Below, piece after piece: positions 46,055 to 54,091 of a stretch of 64,000 nucleotides of DNA (the first letter of the stretch is position 1; every line of letters begins with the position of its first letter). The stretch is from Gammaproteobacteria bacterium (lineage in GTDB: Bacteria > Pseudomonadota > Gammaproteobacteria > Steroidobacterales > JABDKV01), in the NCBI GenBank assembly GCA_029862165.1, contig JAOTXU010000003.1:62001-126000 (forward strand). The letters are read 5' to 3'. The notes under the pieces were generated by a model. The model worked only from the letters and a program-made list of their open reading frames with translations, made no database searches and was not told where the DNA came from. The position numbers and the translations under genes are program-made.

Positions 46055-47797
46055 ATGCTCCTCAATCCCCAAAAACACAACCGACGCTATCAAGACGAAA
46101 CCTCCACGCAAATCATGCGCAAGACCATCGAGTTTTTCGAGAACAAGGGTCGGCGTCGCATCAAAGAAGATGACCACGAACGTGTCTGGTACGCTGATTT
46201 CCTCGAGTTTGTCGGCCACGAGCAGATCTTTGCCAAACTGATGACGCCACCGGCCTACGCGGGCGGTGCGAAGGATGTTCGCTGGGATAGCTGGCGCAAC
46301 TGCGAATTCAACGAGATTCTCGGTTTCTACGGCCTTGCGTACTGGTATACCTGGCAGGTCAGCATGCTCGGCCTCGGGCCTATCTGGATTTCCAAAAACG
46401 AAACGGTGAAAAAGCAAACTGCGCAGCTCCTGCGTGACGGCCATATTTTTGCATTTGGCTTGTCCGAAAAAGAACACGGAGCAGACATTTATTCTTCGGA
46501 GATGAAACTCTTCCCGCAAGCCGACGGGACTTACGTGGCGCGCGGCAGCAAGTACTATATCGGCAACGCCAACAAGGCGGGTTTGGTCTCGACCTTCGGC
46601 AAGATCGACGGCACAGACGATTACGTATTCTTCGTCGTTGACCCAAGGCACGAAAAGTACGAGTGCGTGAAAAACGTCTGCAACTCGCAAAATTATGTCG
46701 CCGAGTATGCCCTGCACAAGTACCCCATTACCGACGCCGAGATTCTGTCACGTGGCAGAGAAGCATGGGATGCGTCGCTCAACACCATAAACTTCTGCAA
46801 GTTCAACCTTGGCTGGGCCTCGATTGGAATGTGCACTCATGCTTTTTATGAGGCCATAGATCACGCCAGTGAACGCCGTCTTTTCGACAGCTATGTAACA
46901 GACTTTCCGCATGTTCGTCAGCTGTTCGTCGATGCCTATGTGCGACTGGTCTCGATGAAACTGTTTGCCCTGCGTGCAGCGGACTATATGCGTGCCGCGT
47001 CGCCCGAGGACCGGCGTTATCTGCTGTACAACCCGATGGTGAAGATGAAAGTGACAACCCAGGGAGAGGCGGTCATCGACCATCTTTGGGATGTCATCGC
47101 GGCGAAGGGTTTTGAGAAAGACATGTTCTTCGAGATGGCGGCGCGCGACATCCGTGCGTTACCGAAGCTTGAAGGTACAGTGCATGTGAATATGGCTCTT
47201 ATCATCAAGTTTATGGGCAACTATTTTTTCAAGCCGGGTGAATTTCCAACCATCGATCGGCGCGACGAACCGGTTAATGACGAGTTTCTTTTTGACCAGG
47301 GTCCGACCAAGGGTTTGGGTAAGATTCGCTTTCACGACTACCGCAAGACCTACGCCGGCGTCAGTTTGCCGAACGTGAACGTCTTCAAGCGGCAAATTCG
47401 CTATCTCAAGACATTGCTGGCGGTGGCACGGCCCACCAAGGAACAGGCAAAGGACATCGATTTCCTGCTCAACCTCGGTGAGTTGTTTACGTTGGTTGTG
47501 TACGGTCAGCTGATTATCGAGAACGCAAGGATCTACGCTATTGATGATGACCTGCTCGATCAGATTTTCGATGTAATGGTACGCGACTTTTCGCGCTACG
47601 CTCTGCAGCTGTACGGCAAATCAGTCACCACCCGGCGCCAGCAGTTGTTACTGCGCCGGATGATCAAACGACCCGTGGTCAACACCGCACGCTTTGACAA
47701 GATTTGGGCCGAGCATGTTGCCCCCTTGCGCGGTGCCTACGAAATGAATGAGGAGCCGGCCGCCGGGCGGGATGGATCCGTGGCCGACGTGGCTTAG
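46055..47797 (+). CDS. Acyl-CoA dehydrogenase family protein
   Basis: The protein has the acyl-CoA dehydrogenase fold: an N-terminal helical domain, a middle beta-domain beginning FAFGLSEKEHGADIYSSEMK and reaching YYIGNANKAGLVSTFGKI, and a C-terminal helical bundle. These FAD enzymes form the alpha-beta double bond in fatty-acid or other acyl-CoA breakdown. At 580 residues it is longer than the usual ~400, like the long acyl-CoA dehydrogenase/oxidase-like group. The ATG at 46055 is used because similarity begins there and AGGATCAGG precedes it; the frame stays open upstream to 45842 but reads there as non-coding. It is a single-gene unit ended by a strong hairpin. The substrate is not predictable. 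Confidence 0.85.
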   Translation: MLLNPQKHNRRYQDETSTQIMRKTIEFFENKGRRRIKEDDHERVWYADFLEFVGHEQIFAKLMTPPAYAGGAKDVRWDSWRNCEFNEILGFYGLAYWYTWQVSMLGLGPIWISKNETVKKQTAQLLRDGHIFAFGLSEKEHGADIYSSEMKLFPQADGTYVARGSKYYIGNANKAGLVSTFGKIDGTDDYVFFVVDPRHEKYECVKNVCNSQNYVAEYALHKYPITDAEILSRGREAWDASLNTINFCKFNLGWASIGMCTHAFYEAIDHASERRLFDSYVTDFPHVRQLFVDAYVRLVSMKLFALRAADYMRAASPEDRRYLLYNPMVKMKVTTQGEAVIDHLWDVIAAKGFEKDMFFEMAARDIRALPKLEGTVHVNMALIIKFMGNYFFKPGEFPTIDRRDEPVNDEFLFDQGPTKGLGKIRFHDYRKTYAGVSLPNVNVFKRQIRYLKTLLAVARPTKEQAKDIDFLLNLGELFTLVVYGQLIIENARIYAIDDDLLDQIFDVMVRDFSRYALQLYGKSVTTRRQQLLLRRMIKRPVVNTARFDKIWAEHVAPLRGAYEMNEEPAAGRDGSVADVA

Positions 47798-47807
47798 CTC
47801 AATTGGG

Positions 47808-47840
47808 GGTCGAACCGCACTAAAAAAGTGCGGTTCGACC
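47808..47840. terminator. Strong hairpin between convergent genes, probable bidirectional terminator
   Basis: A 14-bp perfect stem (ggtcgaaccgcact/agtgcggttcgacc) with a 5-A loop sits between the acyl-CoA dehydrogenase stop and the convergent SnoaL-like gene. A T-rich stretch follows (gatttaagattt), although it is not a pure T-run. Confidence 0.75.
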
Positions 47841-47854
47841 GATTTAAGATTTAG

Positions 47855-48325
47855 TTAGTCGTTGTCTGGTTCGTCACCGCAATGCCAAGCGATAAACCGC
47901 CATTTGTTACCGTCCTTGGCCAGCACGTCCGTGCAGCGACCATGACTGGTCTCACGTTTTCCATCCTTGTCCTCTGAGGCATTTGAGTAATAGTAATGGG
48001 CAACGGCGGTGGAGCCGTGCACGACGATAGCCGTCGGCGTGTACTCCGATACATGGTTTTTGGAATTGGGAAACTGATAGGCGTCCCAGCGTTTTACACT
48101 GTCACGTCCGCGCGGCATCGGATAAGTCGGTCCCCACACCATAGCATCGGCGAACACCCACTTGTCGGACCAATTGGCGTTCTGGGCATCGATGTCTTTA
48201 TAAGACTCCAAGACCGTATCCCAAATTTCGCCTTGTGCTTTGGACCAGCTTTGTGCGCCTGCCGGGCCGGCCAGGATGAACAGTAATCCCAGTAGAGATG
48301 AAATGAGCATTGTATTTTTCGTCAT
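47855..48325 (-). CDS. Secreted SnoaL-like / DUF4440-type domain protein
   Basis: The ATG at 48325 follows a strong AAGGGGGA ribosome-binding site; longer in-frame extensions upstream do not look coding. Residues 1-24 are a signal peptide (MLISSLLGLLFILAGPAGAQ). The mature part fits a cone-shaped NTF2/SnoaL fold: an N-terminal helix (IWDTVLESYKDIDAQN), WVFADAMVWGPTYP, and strands AIVVHGSTAVAHYYY and KWRFIAWHCGD. Members bind small ligands or act as isomerases/cyclases; here the function is unknown and the location is the periplasm. The gene is alone and convergent with the dehydrogenase gene. Confidence 0.8.
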   Translation of the reverse strand: MTKNTMLISSLLGLLFILAGPAGAQSWSKAQGEIWDTVLESYKDIDAQNANWSDKWVFADAMVWGPTYPMPRGRDSVKRWDAYQFPNSKNHVSEYTPTAIVVHGSTAVAHYYYSNASEDKDGKRETSHGRCTDVLAKDGNKWRFIAWHCGDEPDND

Positions 48326-48519
48326 GGTATTCCCCCTTTGTGAAAGCAGCGCGGAGTATAGTGGCTCCAGGCACACTATGCGACCGAAGCTTGGGTTCAG
48401 CGTTGGCAGACAAAGTTGACTGCAGGAGATGCCAACTGTCCCCGCAGAGGCCTGCGACCGATGATTGACTACCAATATATTGAGTAAACTGTTCTCTTGA
48501 GTTCACCGGGGAAAACGCC

Positions 48520-50229
48520 ATGAACCGTAGTTTGTTGTTTGTCTGCGCGCTAGCCAGCCTGGTGGCGTGCACAGAGCCTGCCGTTGAGCAGTTTGGTACT
48601 GCACCTGCCGATGCGACACCCGATTCTGTCGATACCGGTCAGATCAACACAGACCAACTATCGGAAACGGTAAAAGTGCTGGCCTCAGACGAGTTCGGTG
48701 GTCGCGCCCCTGGCACACCCGGCGAAGAGAAAACAGTCGCATACCTTATTGAGCGCTTCGCCGCGTTGGGTCTGGAGCCCGGGGGCGCAAACGGAACATG
48801 GACACAGTCGGTACCACTAATCCACACGCAGATTGAAGAGCCGTCGAACATCGGTTATTTGGCCGACGGTCAACGGCATCCATTGCAACAGTCAGAGGAT
48901 CTGGGCGTCAGCACAACCCGGTCCATTAAAGCCCTGAAGATCGAGCAGGTACCGGTTGTGTTTGTCGGCTTTGGTGCTTACGCACCCGAGCGGCAGTGGG
49001 ATGACTACGGTGACATCGATTTAATCGGCAAAGTTGCGTTGTACTTAGTCAATGATCCGGATTTTGCCGCCGAACCGGATGAGCCTGCGGCCGGGCGTTT
49101 CGGCAACCGGCGTATGACCTACTATGGTCGCTGGACTTATAAGTTCGAAGAAGCAGCCCGGCGCGGTGCCATTGCAGCACTGGTAATCCATGAAACCAAA
49201 GCCGCGGGCTATGGTTGGAACGTGGCGTCGTCTAAAGCCGGAAGCAACTATTCGATCGTGCGCGAGGCCGGTGCCCCCAAGCCGGTCAGTCTGCAGGGCT
49301 GGTTGCACGGTGATGCCGCAAAGCGCCTGTTTGATCACGCCGGGCTGGACCTGGAACAGCAACGCATTGCTGCGCGCAGCCCGGACTTCCAGGCGTTTGT
49401 AATGGAGAATGTGTCTTTGGACGCCGACTTTTTGGTATCGCTCGAACAGATCGATAGCCAAAACGTGTTGGCGAAATTGCCTGGTAAAACTCGCCCCGAT
49501 GAAACCATCATGGTCTCAGCGCACTGGGACGCTTACGGTATCGGTGAGCCCGATGCGCAAGGTCGTGTCGTGCGGCCGGGTGCCAATGACGATGCGCTGG
49601 GCACCGCAGGGGTGCTGGAACTCGCGCGCGTGCTCAAAGCCGATCCGCCCATGGATCGTAGTGTAATCTTCGCGGCCTGGACCGCGGAGGAGAGCGGTTT
49701 GCTGGGATCAGAGGCCTATGCCACCAAACCGATTTATCCGCTTGAAACCACGGTGGCCAACTTGACGTTGGATATTCTGCAAACAGCGGGTCCGGCGCGC
49801 GATGTGATATTGGTTGGCGATGGACAAAGCGAACTCGAAGACGACCTGAGTCGCGCAGCGGCCAAACAGAACCGCGTCGTCACACCGGAGAACTTGCCAG
49901 AAAACGGTTTGTTTTTTCGTGCCGATCATTTTTCTCTGGCCCGCCGCGGTGTACCGGTGTTGTTGATTATGGGTATCGCCGGTGGCGCCGACCTGGTCGA
50001 GGGCGGACGAGAAGCCGGCAACCAGTGGATCGCCGACTACACCGGCAAGTGTTATCACCAAACCTGCGATGCGTGGGATCCGGACTGGGATTTGCGTGGT
50101 GCCGCACAGGATGTCGCGTTGTTTCACACGATTATTCACGATCTGGGCAATTCAACGCGATGGCCGCAATGGAAACCGGGTTCGGAATTTAAGGCCTTGC
50201 GTGATCAATCCAACGACGCCAGACAATAA
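48520..50229 (+). CDS. M28 family metallopeptidase lipoprotein
   Basis: A lipobox LVAC (Cys17) indicates a lipid anchor. A PA domain (~145-300) is inserted before the core peptidase. Two-zinc ligands of the M28 family are in place: His335 in VSAHWDAYG, Asp357 in GANDDALGTAG, the catalytic/ligand pair Glu390-Glu391 in TAEESGLLGS, Asp418 in LTLDIL and His470 in FRADHFSLARRG. These enzymes remove N-terminal amino acids from peptides, outside the cytoplasm. The gene ends 7 bp before trhO, so they may be co-transcribed. It is divergent from the SnoaL-like gene. Confidence 0.93.
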   Translation: MNRSLLFVCALASLVACTEPAVEQFGTAPADATPDSVDTGQINTDQLSETVKVLASDEFGGRAPGTPGEEKTVAYLIERFAALGLEPGGANGTWTQSVPLIHTQIEEPSNIGYLADGQRHPLQQSEDLGVSTTRSIKALKIEQVPVVFVGFGAYAPERQWDDYGDIDLIGKVALYLVNDPDFAAEPDEPAAGRFGNRRMTYYGRWTYKFEEAARRGAIAALVIHETKAAGYGWNVASSKAGSNYSIVREAGAPKPVSLQGWLHGDAAKRLFDHAGLDLEQQRIAARSPDFQAFVMENVSLDADFLVSLEQIDSQNVLAKLPGKTRPDETIMVSAHWDAYGIGEPDAQGRVVRPGANDDALGTAGVLELARVLKADPPMDRSVIFAAWTAEESGLLGSEAYATKPIYPLETTVANLTLDILQTAGPARDVILVGDGQSELEDDLSRAAAKQNRVVTPENLPENGLFFRADHFSLARRGVPVLLIMGIAGGADLVEGGREAGNQWIADYTGKCYHQTCDAWDPDWDLRGAAQDVALFHTIIHDLGNSTRWPQWKPGSEFKALRDQSNDARQ

Positions 50230-50236
50230 GCGGAAC

Positions 50237-51175
50237 ATGACCAACGTTGTTATTAGTTTCTATCAATTCGTGCGGTTGCCAGATTGTGAGCAACTGCGTG
50301 AGCCACTGTTGGGTTGTTGCCGGGAAAATGACCTACGCGGCACGATCCTGCTGGCCCCGGAGGGCATTAATGGAACGTTAGCAGGCCGGCGTGACGGTAT
50401 CGAAAACGTTTTGGACTTCATCCGTTCGGACCCGCGCCTTGCCGAACTTGAGTACAAGGAATCGGTTAGCGAGGAAATGCCGTTTCATCGCATGAAGGTG
50501 AAGACAAAAAAGGAAATTGTCACCATGGGTGTTGCGGATACGGATCCGGCTCGCCTGGTGGGCACCTATCTGGACGCAAAAGCATGGAACGAAATACTTG
50601 CCGATCCTGACGTCGTGGTGATCGATACGCGTAACGAATACGAAGTGTCAATCGGGACATTTCCGAATTCAGTTTCACCGGAAACAAAAGCGTTTCGGGA
50701 ATTTCCCGACTATGCCCGGCGAAAACTGGCCGACAAAAAGAGTCAGAAGATTGCGATGTTTTGCACCGGCGGTATCCGCTGCGAAAAGGCAACCTCGTTT
50801 CTTAAAGCCAATGGCTTCGAGTCTGTGTTTCACTTGCATGGCGGCATCCTTAGGTACCTGGAAACCGTGCCCGAGAAAGAGAATCTCTGGGATGGGGAGT
50901 GTTTTGTCTTTGATGATCGTGTGTCAGTCGATAAGGGCCTGAACAAGGGCCGCTACGATATGTGTCATGCGTGTCGCCGGCCGATCAATGAAGCCGACAA
51001 AGCGTCAGAGCACTATGTTGCGGGGGTATCCTGCCCGCACTGTATTGACAACTACTCTCCGAAACAGCGCGAGGCCTTTGCCGAACGCGAAAGACAGGTG
51101 CGTATCGCCGAGTCCCGGGGTCAGCAACACATTGGTGCAACGATGCCCAACAAGCTGGCCGACGACAGTGGCTAA
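50237..51175 (+). CDS. trhO: tRNA uridine(34) hydroxylase, rhodanese family
   Basis: The 312-residue protein matches the TrhO/YceA family: an N-terminal acylphosphatase-like domain (SFYQFVRLPDCEQLREPLL, TILLAPEGINGTLAG), a rhodanese domain (VVVIDTRNEYEVSIGTF) with active-site Cys176 in FCTGGIRCEKA, and a Cys-rich C-terminal part (CHACRRPINEADK, CPHC). TrhO makes 5-hydroxyuridine at the wobble position of tRNAs, using oxygen. The ATG at 50237 begins the conserved domain, preceded by AAGCGGA; the frame is open upstream inside the peptidase gene, but that part is not coding. It overlaps the GST gene by 8 bp. Confidence 0.95.
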   Translation: MTNVVISFYQFVRLPDCEQLREPLLGCCRENDLRGTILLAPEGINGTLAGRRDGIENVLDFIRSDPRLAELEYKESVSEEMPFHRMKVKTKKEIVTMGVADTDPARLVGTYLDAKAWNEILADPDVVVIDTRNEYEVSIGTFPNSVSPETKAFREFPDYARRKLADKKSQKIAMFCTGGIRCEKATSFLKANGFESVFHLHGGILRYLETVPEKENLWDGECFVFDDRVSVDKGLNKGRYDMCHACRRPINEADKASEHYVAGVSCPHCIDNYSPKQREAFAERERQVRIAESRGQQHIGATMPNKLADDSG

Positions 51176-51845
51176 GCCAGACACGACACTGCCCGTTTTG
51201 TACAGTTTTCGGCGTTGTCCTTACGCGATGCGCGCAAGGCTTGCATTGCTAAAGTCCGGTATCGGCGTGGAATTGCGGGAGATACTACTCAAAGACAAAC
51301 CACCGGAGATGATTGCAATCTCCAACAAGGGTACGGTGCCGGTACTGCAGTTGGCCGACGGAAAGGTCATCGATGAAAGCACTGAAGTCATACAGTGGGC
51401 GCTGGCCCAGCACGACCCCGACAACTGGTGCACTGCCGATCCCGAGCTAAGCCAACAGCTGATAGAGGAAAATGACGGTAGTTTCAAAACCGCATTGGAC
51501 CGGTACAAGTACTTTACGCGTCATCCGGAGCACCCCCAGGAGTATTACCGTGCACAGGGCGAGATGTTTATCAAAAAACTCGAAGCGCTACTGGCATTGC
51601 AGGAAGGCAAGGGCCTGGTACGACCCAGTACGTCATTGGCCGATATAGCGATCTTTCCCTTTGTGCGACAGTTTGCAGGCGTCGATGCCGAATGGTTTGC
51701 AAACGCCGGCTACCCGCTCGTTTGTCAGTGGTTGTACGATCACCTCAACGCACCGGAGTTTCTACGCATCATGATCAAGTATCCGCTCTGGTTAACCCGC
51801 CGCATGCGGTATGTCGAGCGCTGGCACGAGCCCGGTTCGGATTAA
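51168..51845 (+). CDS. Glutathione S-transferase family protein
   Basis: The thioredoxin-like N-terminal domain reads PVLYSFRRCPYAMRARLALL (with a CPYA motif typical of Cys-type GSTs), KGTVPVLQLADG (cis-Pro for glutathione binding) and IDESTEVIQWAL. An all-helical C-terminal domain follows (SLADIAIFPFVRQFAG). Cys-type GSTs act in thiol transfer or deglutathionylation. The GTG at 51168, which overlaps the trhO end, begins the domain; the 225-residue size is standard. The overlap implies co-expression with trhO. The substrate is unknown. Confidence 0.88.
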   Translation: MAKPDTTLPVLYSFRRCPYAMRARLALLKSGIGVELREILLKDKPPEMIAISNKGTVPVLQLADGKVIDESTEVIQWALAQHDPDNWCTADPELSQQLIEENDGSFKTALDRYKYFTRHPEHPQEYYRAQGEMFIKKLEALLALQEGKGLVRPSTSLADIAIFPFVRQFAGVDAEWFANAGYPLVCQWLYDHLNAPEFLRIMIKYPLWLTRRMRYVERWHEPGSD

Positions 51846-51897
51846 AGTGAAGAAACGTATCGTATTGGCCACTAGGCTCCATTATTGATCAACGACT

Positions 51898-53088
51898 ATG
51901 ACGATTGACGCGGAGCAACCAGCAACAGGTTTCGCAGTCTGGAATCTCGGCTTCAGGCCATTCTTTCTTGGTGCAGGCGTCTTTTCGATTATCAGTATCG
52001 GGTTGTGGTTGTTCGTCTATTCCAGTCGCACGCAGGTTTACCCACCCGGAATCGCGGTGACGTTGTGGCATGCCCACGAAATGTTGTTTGGTTATGCATT
52101 CGCTGTGATTGCCGGCTTCCTGTTGACGGCGGTCAAAAACTGGACGGGCTTACAAACGCCTCATCGCGCGCCACTCGCAGGATTGTTCGGGTTATGGGTT
52201 GTTGCACGTGTGTTGAATCACCTCGGTTCGATGCCCCTGGCAATCGGCGCCACCGTGGATGTGCTGTTTAACTGTCTGATCGTTGCAGCCGTTTCTGCAC
52301 CGATCCTCAAAACCCGACAATGGAAGCAGACAGCGATTATCGGAAAACTGGTGTTGCTGGCAATTTTGAACGTTTTCTTTTATCTCGATGCCTTCGGATT
52401 TTTTGAACATGGCGCTTTCTATGCCGTTTACGGTGCTTTCTATACGATCCTTGCTCTGATTCTGATGATGATGCGACGCTTGATTCCATTTTTTGTCGAG
52501 CGCGGCGTGGATTACAAAGTTACGTTGCGAAACTCGAAATTTCTGGACATCGCCAGTCTGATATTGTTCGTCGAGTTAATGATCAGTGAGTTATTCGCGG
52601 TCTGGGTCGGACCGACGCGTTGGGTGGCGGGCGCCTTGTTTCTGATCCATCTTGCGCGCCTGGTGATTTGGTACACGCCGGGTATCTGGCGTCGTCCGCT
52701 GCTATGGAGCCTGTACCTTGCGTACGCCATGCTGATAATCGGCTTCCTGCTGTTTGCGCTGAATACTTTACTGGGTATCCCGAAATTATTGGCACTGCAT
52801 GCGTTCGCCATCGGTGGGATAGGCGTGATTACGCTCAGCATGATGGCTCGCGTATCGCTTGGTCATTCCGGCAGGAATATTCATGAACCGCCTTTTGTAG
52901 TCAGCATTGCATTCGTACTGCTCACTGCAGCGGTGATCACACGTGTGGTGGGGCCGATAGTCGACGGCGCACACTACTCGCGCTGGGTTGAGGTCTCGGG
53001 GGGAATGTGGATATTGGCGTTCGCCGCTTTCACGGCCGCATATGCGCCGATTCTGCTAAAACCCCGTGTCGATGGGGCTTATGGATAA
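51898..53088 (+). CDS. nnrS: NnrS family membrane protein
   Basis: The 396-residue protein has about 12 membrane helices and the NnrS signature: WNLGFRPFFLGAGVFSI at the N-terminus, LWHAHEMLFGYAFAVIAGFL with the His pair, and later LHAFAIGGIGVITLSMMARV and LGHSGR. NnrS proteins are haem- and copper-containing inner-membrane proteins linked to nitric-oxide stress. No denitrification genes are nearby, so its role may be nitrosative-stress tolerance. The 3' end overlaps the convergent secreted-protein gene by 10 bp. Confidence 0.93.
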   Translation: MTIDAEQPATGFAVWNLGFRPFFLGAGVFSIISIGLWLFVYSSRTQVYPPGIAVTLWHAHEMLFGYAFAVIAGFLLTAVKNWTGLQTPHRAPLAGLFGLWVVARVLNHLGSMPLAIGATVDVLFNCLIVAAVSAPILKTRQWKQTAIIGKLVLLAILNVFFYLDAFGFFEHGAFYAVYGAFYTILALILMMMRRLIPFFVERGVDYKVTLRNSKFLDIASLILFVELMISELFAVWVGPTRWVAGALFLIHLARLVIWYTPGIWRRPLLWSLYLAYAMLIIGFLLFALNTLLGIPKLLALHAFAIGGIGVITLSMMARVSLGHSGRNIHEPPFVVSIAFVLLTAAVITRVVGPIVDGAHYSRWVEVSGGMWILAFAAFTAAYAPILLKPRVDGAYG

Positions 53089-53465
53089 CGTCTCTTGGGG
53101 ATCATTGCGTCCGCCTCTTCCGGCGTGATTTTCGAGACTTTAAGACGCCAGTTCGCAATCGACGCAATGACACGAAAGCGGAATCGTCCGGTGTTGCGAA
53201 ACAGTTTTGTGCCTGCGCCCGGATAGCGGGCCGTGAGTACGTTGCCTTCGTGGCTCAGGAACACAGCCTCGACAAGGTCGATTTCAATTCCGGTCTCACT
53301 GGCATATTCGCTGGTGATGCTCCAGTCCAGCAGCCAGGGACCATCGACCCTGAACTCGTCAGTCAGTTTGTTGCCCGAACCGACCAGTTCGATCACAACT
53401 TCCTCAGCCGAAATACTGGTGGCCAGACCTATGGCAGCAACAAACAAAATGAGTCGGAGATACAT
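53079..53465 (-). CDS. Conserved hypothetical secreted protein
   Basis: A signal peptide (LILFVAAIGLATSISA) is followed by ~108 residues with beta-rich character (VVIELVGSGNKLTDEFRVDG, PWLLDWSITSEY, RFRFRVIASIANWRLKVSKI). The protein is probably periplasmic. No catalytic motif or known family was recognised. It overlaps the end of nnrS by 10 bp on the opposite strand and lies 76 bp after the zinc-ribbon gene on the same strand, so those two could be co-transcribed. Confidence 0.75.
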   Translation of the reverse strand: MYLRLILFVAAIGLATSISAEEVVIELVGSGNKLTDEFRVDGPWLLDWSITSEYASETGIEIDLVEAVFLSHEGNVLTARYPGAGTKLFRNTGRFRFRVIASIANWRLKVSKITPEEADAMIPKRRYP

Positions 53466-53541
53466 GACACCAGGGACCTGCTTTTTTGAACGGTTTAGAG
53501 AGCATTATACTCATGCCACAGCGGTAATGTGTCTTATATTG

Positions 53542-53931
53542 TTAACGGTGCAGTAACTTGGCCAGACTGCCGGAAAATAGCTCCGCCAGGAGCTCACTTA
53601 TGGTGTGTTGCTTGTACTCGGTGAACTCACCGGCATCGAAGAAGGCGCCGAAACACACGGTGCATGCCTCGTAATGAATGTGTGGCCGGTCACGATCGAC
53701 CATGCTGATCATACTGGTGTGACAAACGGGACAATTGCAACGCGTCGTTTTGTCGAGAATTTTTCCGACACGCGATTCCCCGGTGTCGATAGCCTCAGCG
53801 CCTTTAAGTTCCTTGAGCACTTCGTGTTCGAGTGCATCAAACCAGATACCCATGCAACTGGTGCAGCGGTCCACCTCGATCGTCTTGTACACGACCGTCT
53901 CCATCATTTTGTCGCACTTAGGGCACTGCAT
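53542..53931 (-). CDS. Double zinc-ribbon (TFIIB-type zf) protein
   Basis: Two zinc ribbons are visible: Cys3/Cys6 with Cys23/Cys26 (MQCPKC ... CTSCMGIWFD) and Cys67/Cys70 with Cys90/Cys93 (CPVC ... CTVCFGAFFD). Each carries the GxWFD/GAFFDAGE type ending found in the zf-TFIIB family of small bacterial proteins. The function of this family is not established. It is cytoplasmic, 129 residues, and reads away from the pyruvate-kinase-like gene. The cysteine spacing supports folding around two zinc ions. Confidence 0.87.
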   Translation of the reverse strand: MQCPKCDKMMETVVYKTIEVDRCTSCMGIWFDALEHEVLKELKGAEAIDTGESRVGKILDKTTRCNCPVCHTSMISMVDRDRPHIHYEACTVCFGAFFDAGEFTEYKQHTISELLAELFSGSLAKLLHR

Positions 53932-54091
53932 TAGTCCACTCCTTGACTATAGGATAGTTCAATCTCAGGCATCGGGGGATACCCGGCCAGGCTCGTTCAG
54001 AATCACTGGCTTAGGTATTATTCACGATTAAAGTGTCGACGCTTTTTTGGTAGCTTTTATCTAGGTGAAAGCATCTGAGGAATATGCGCGG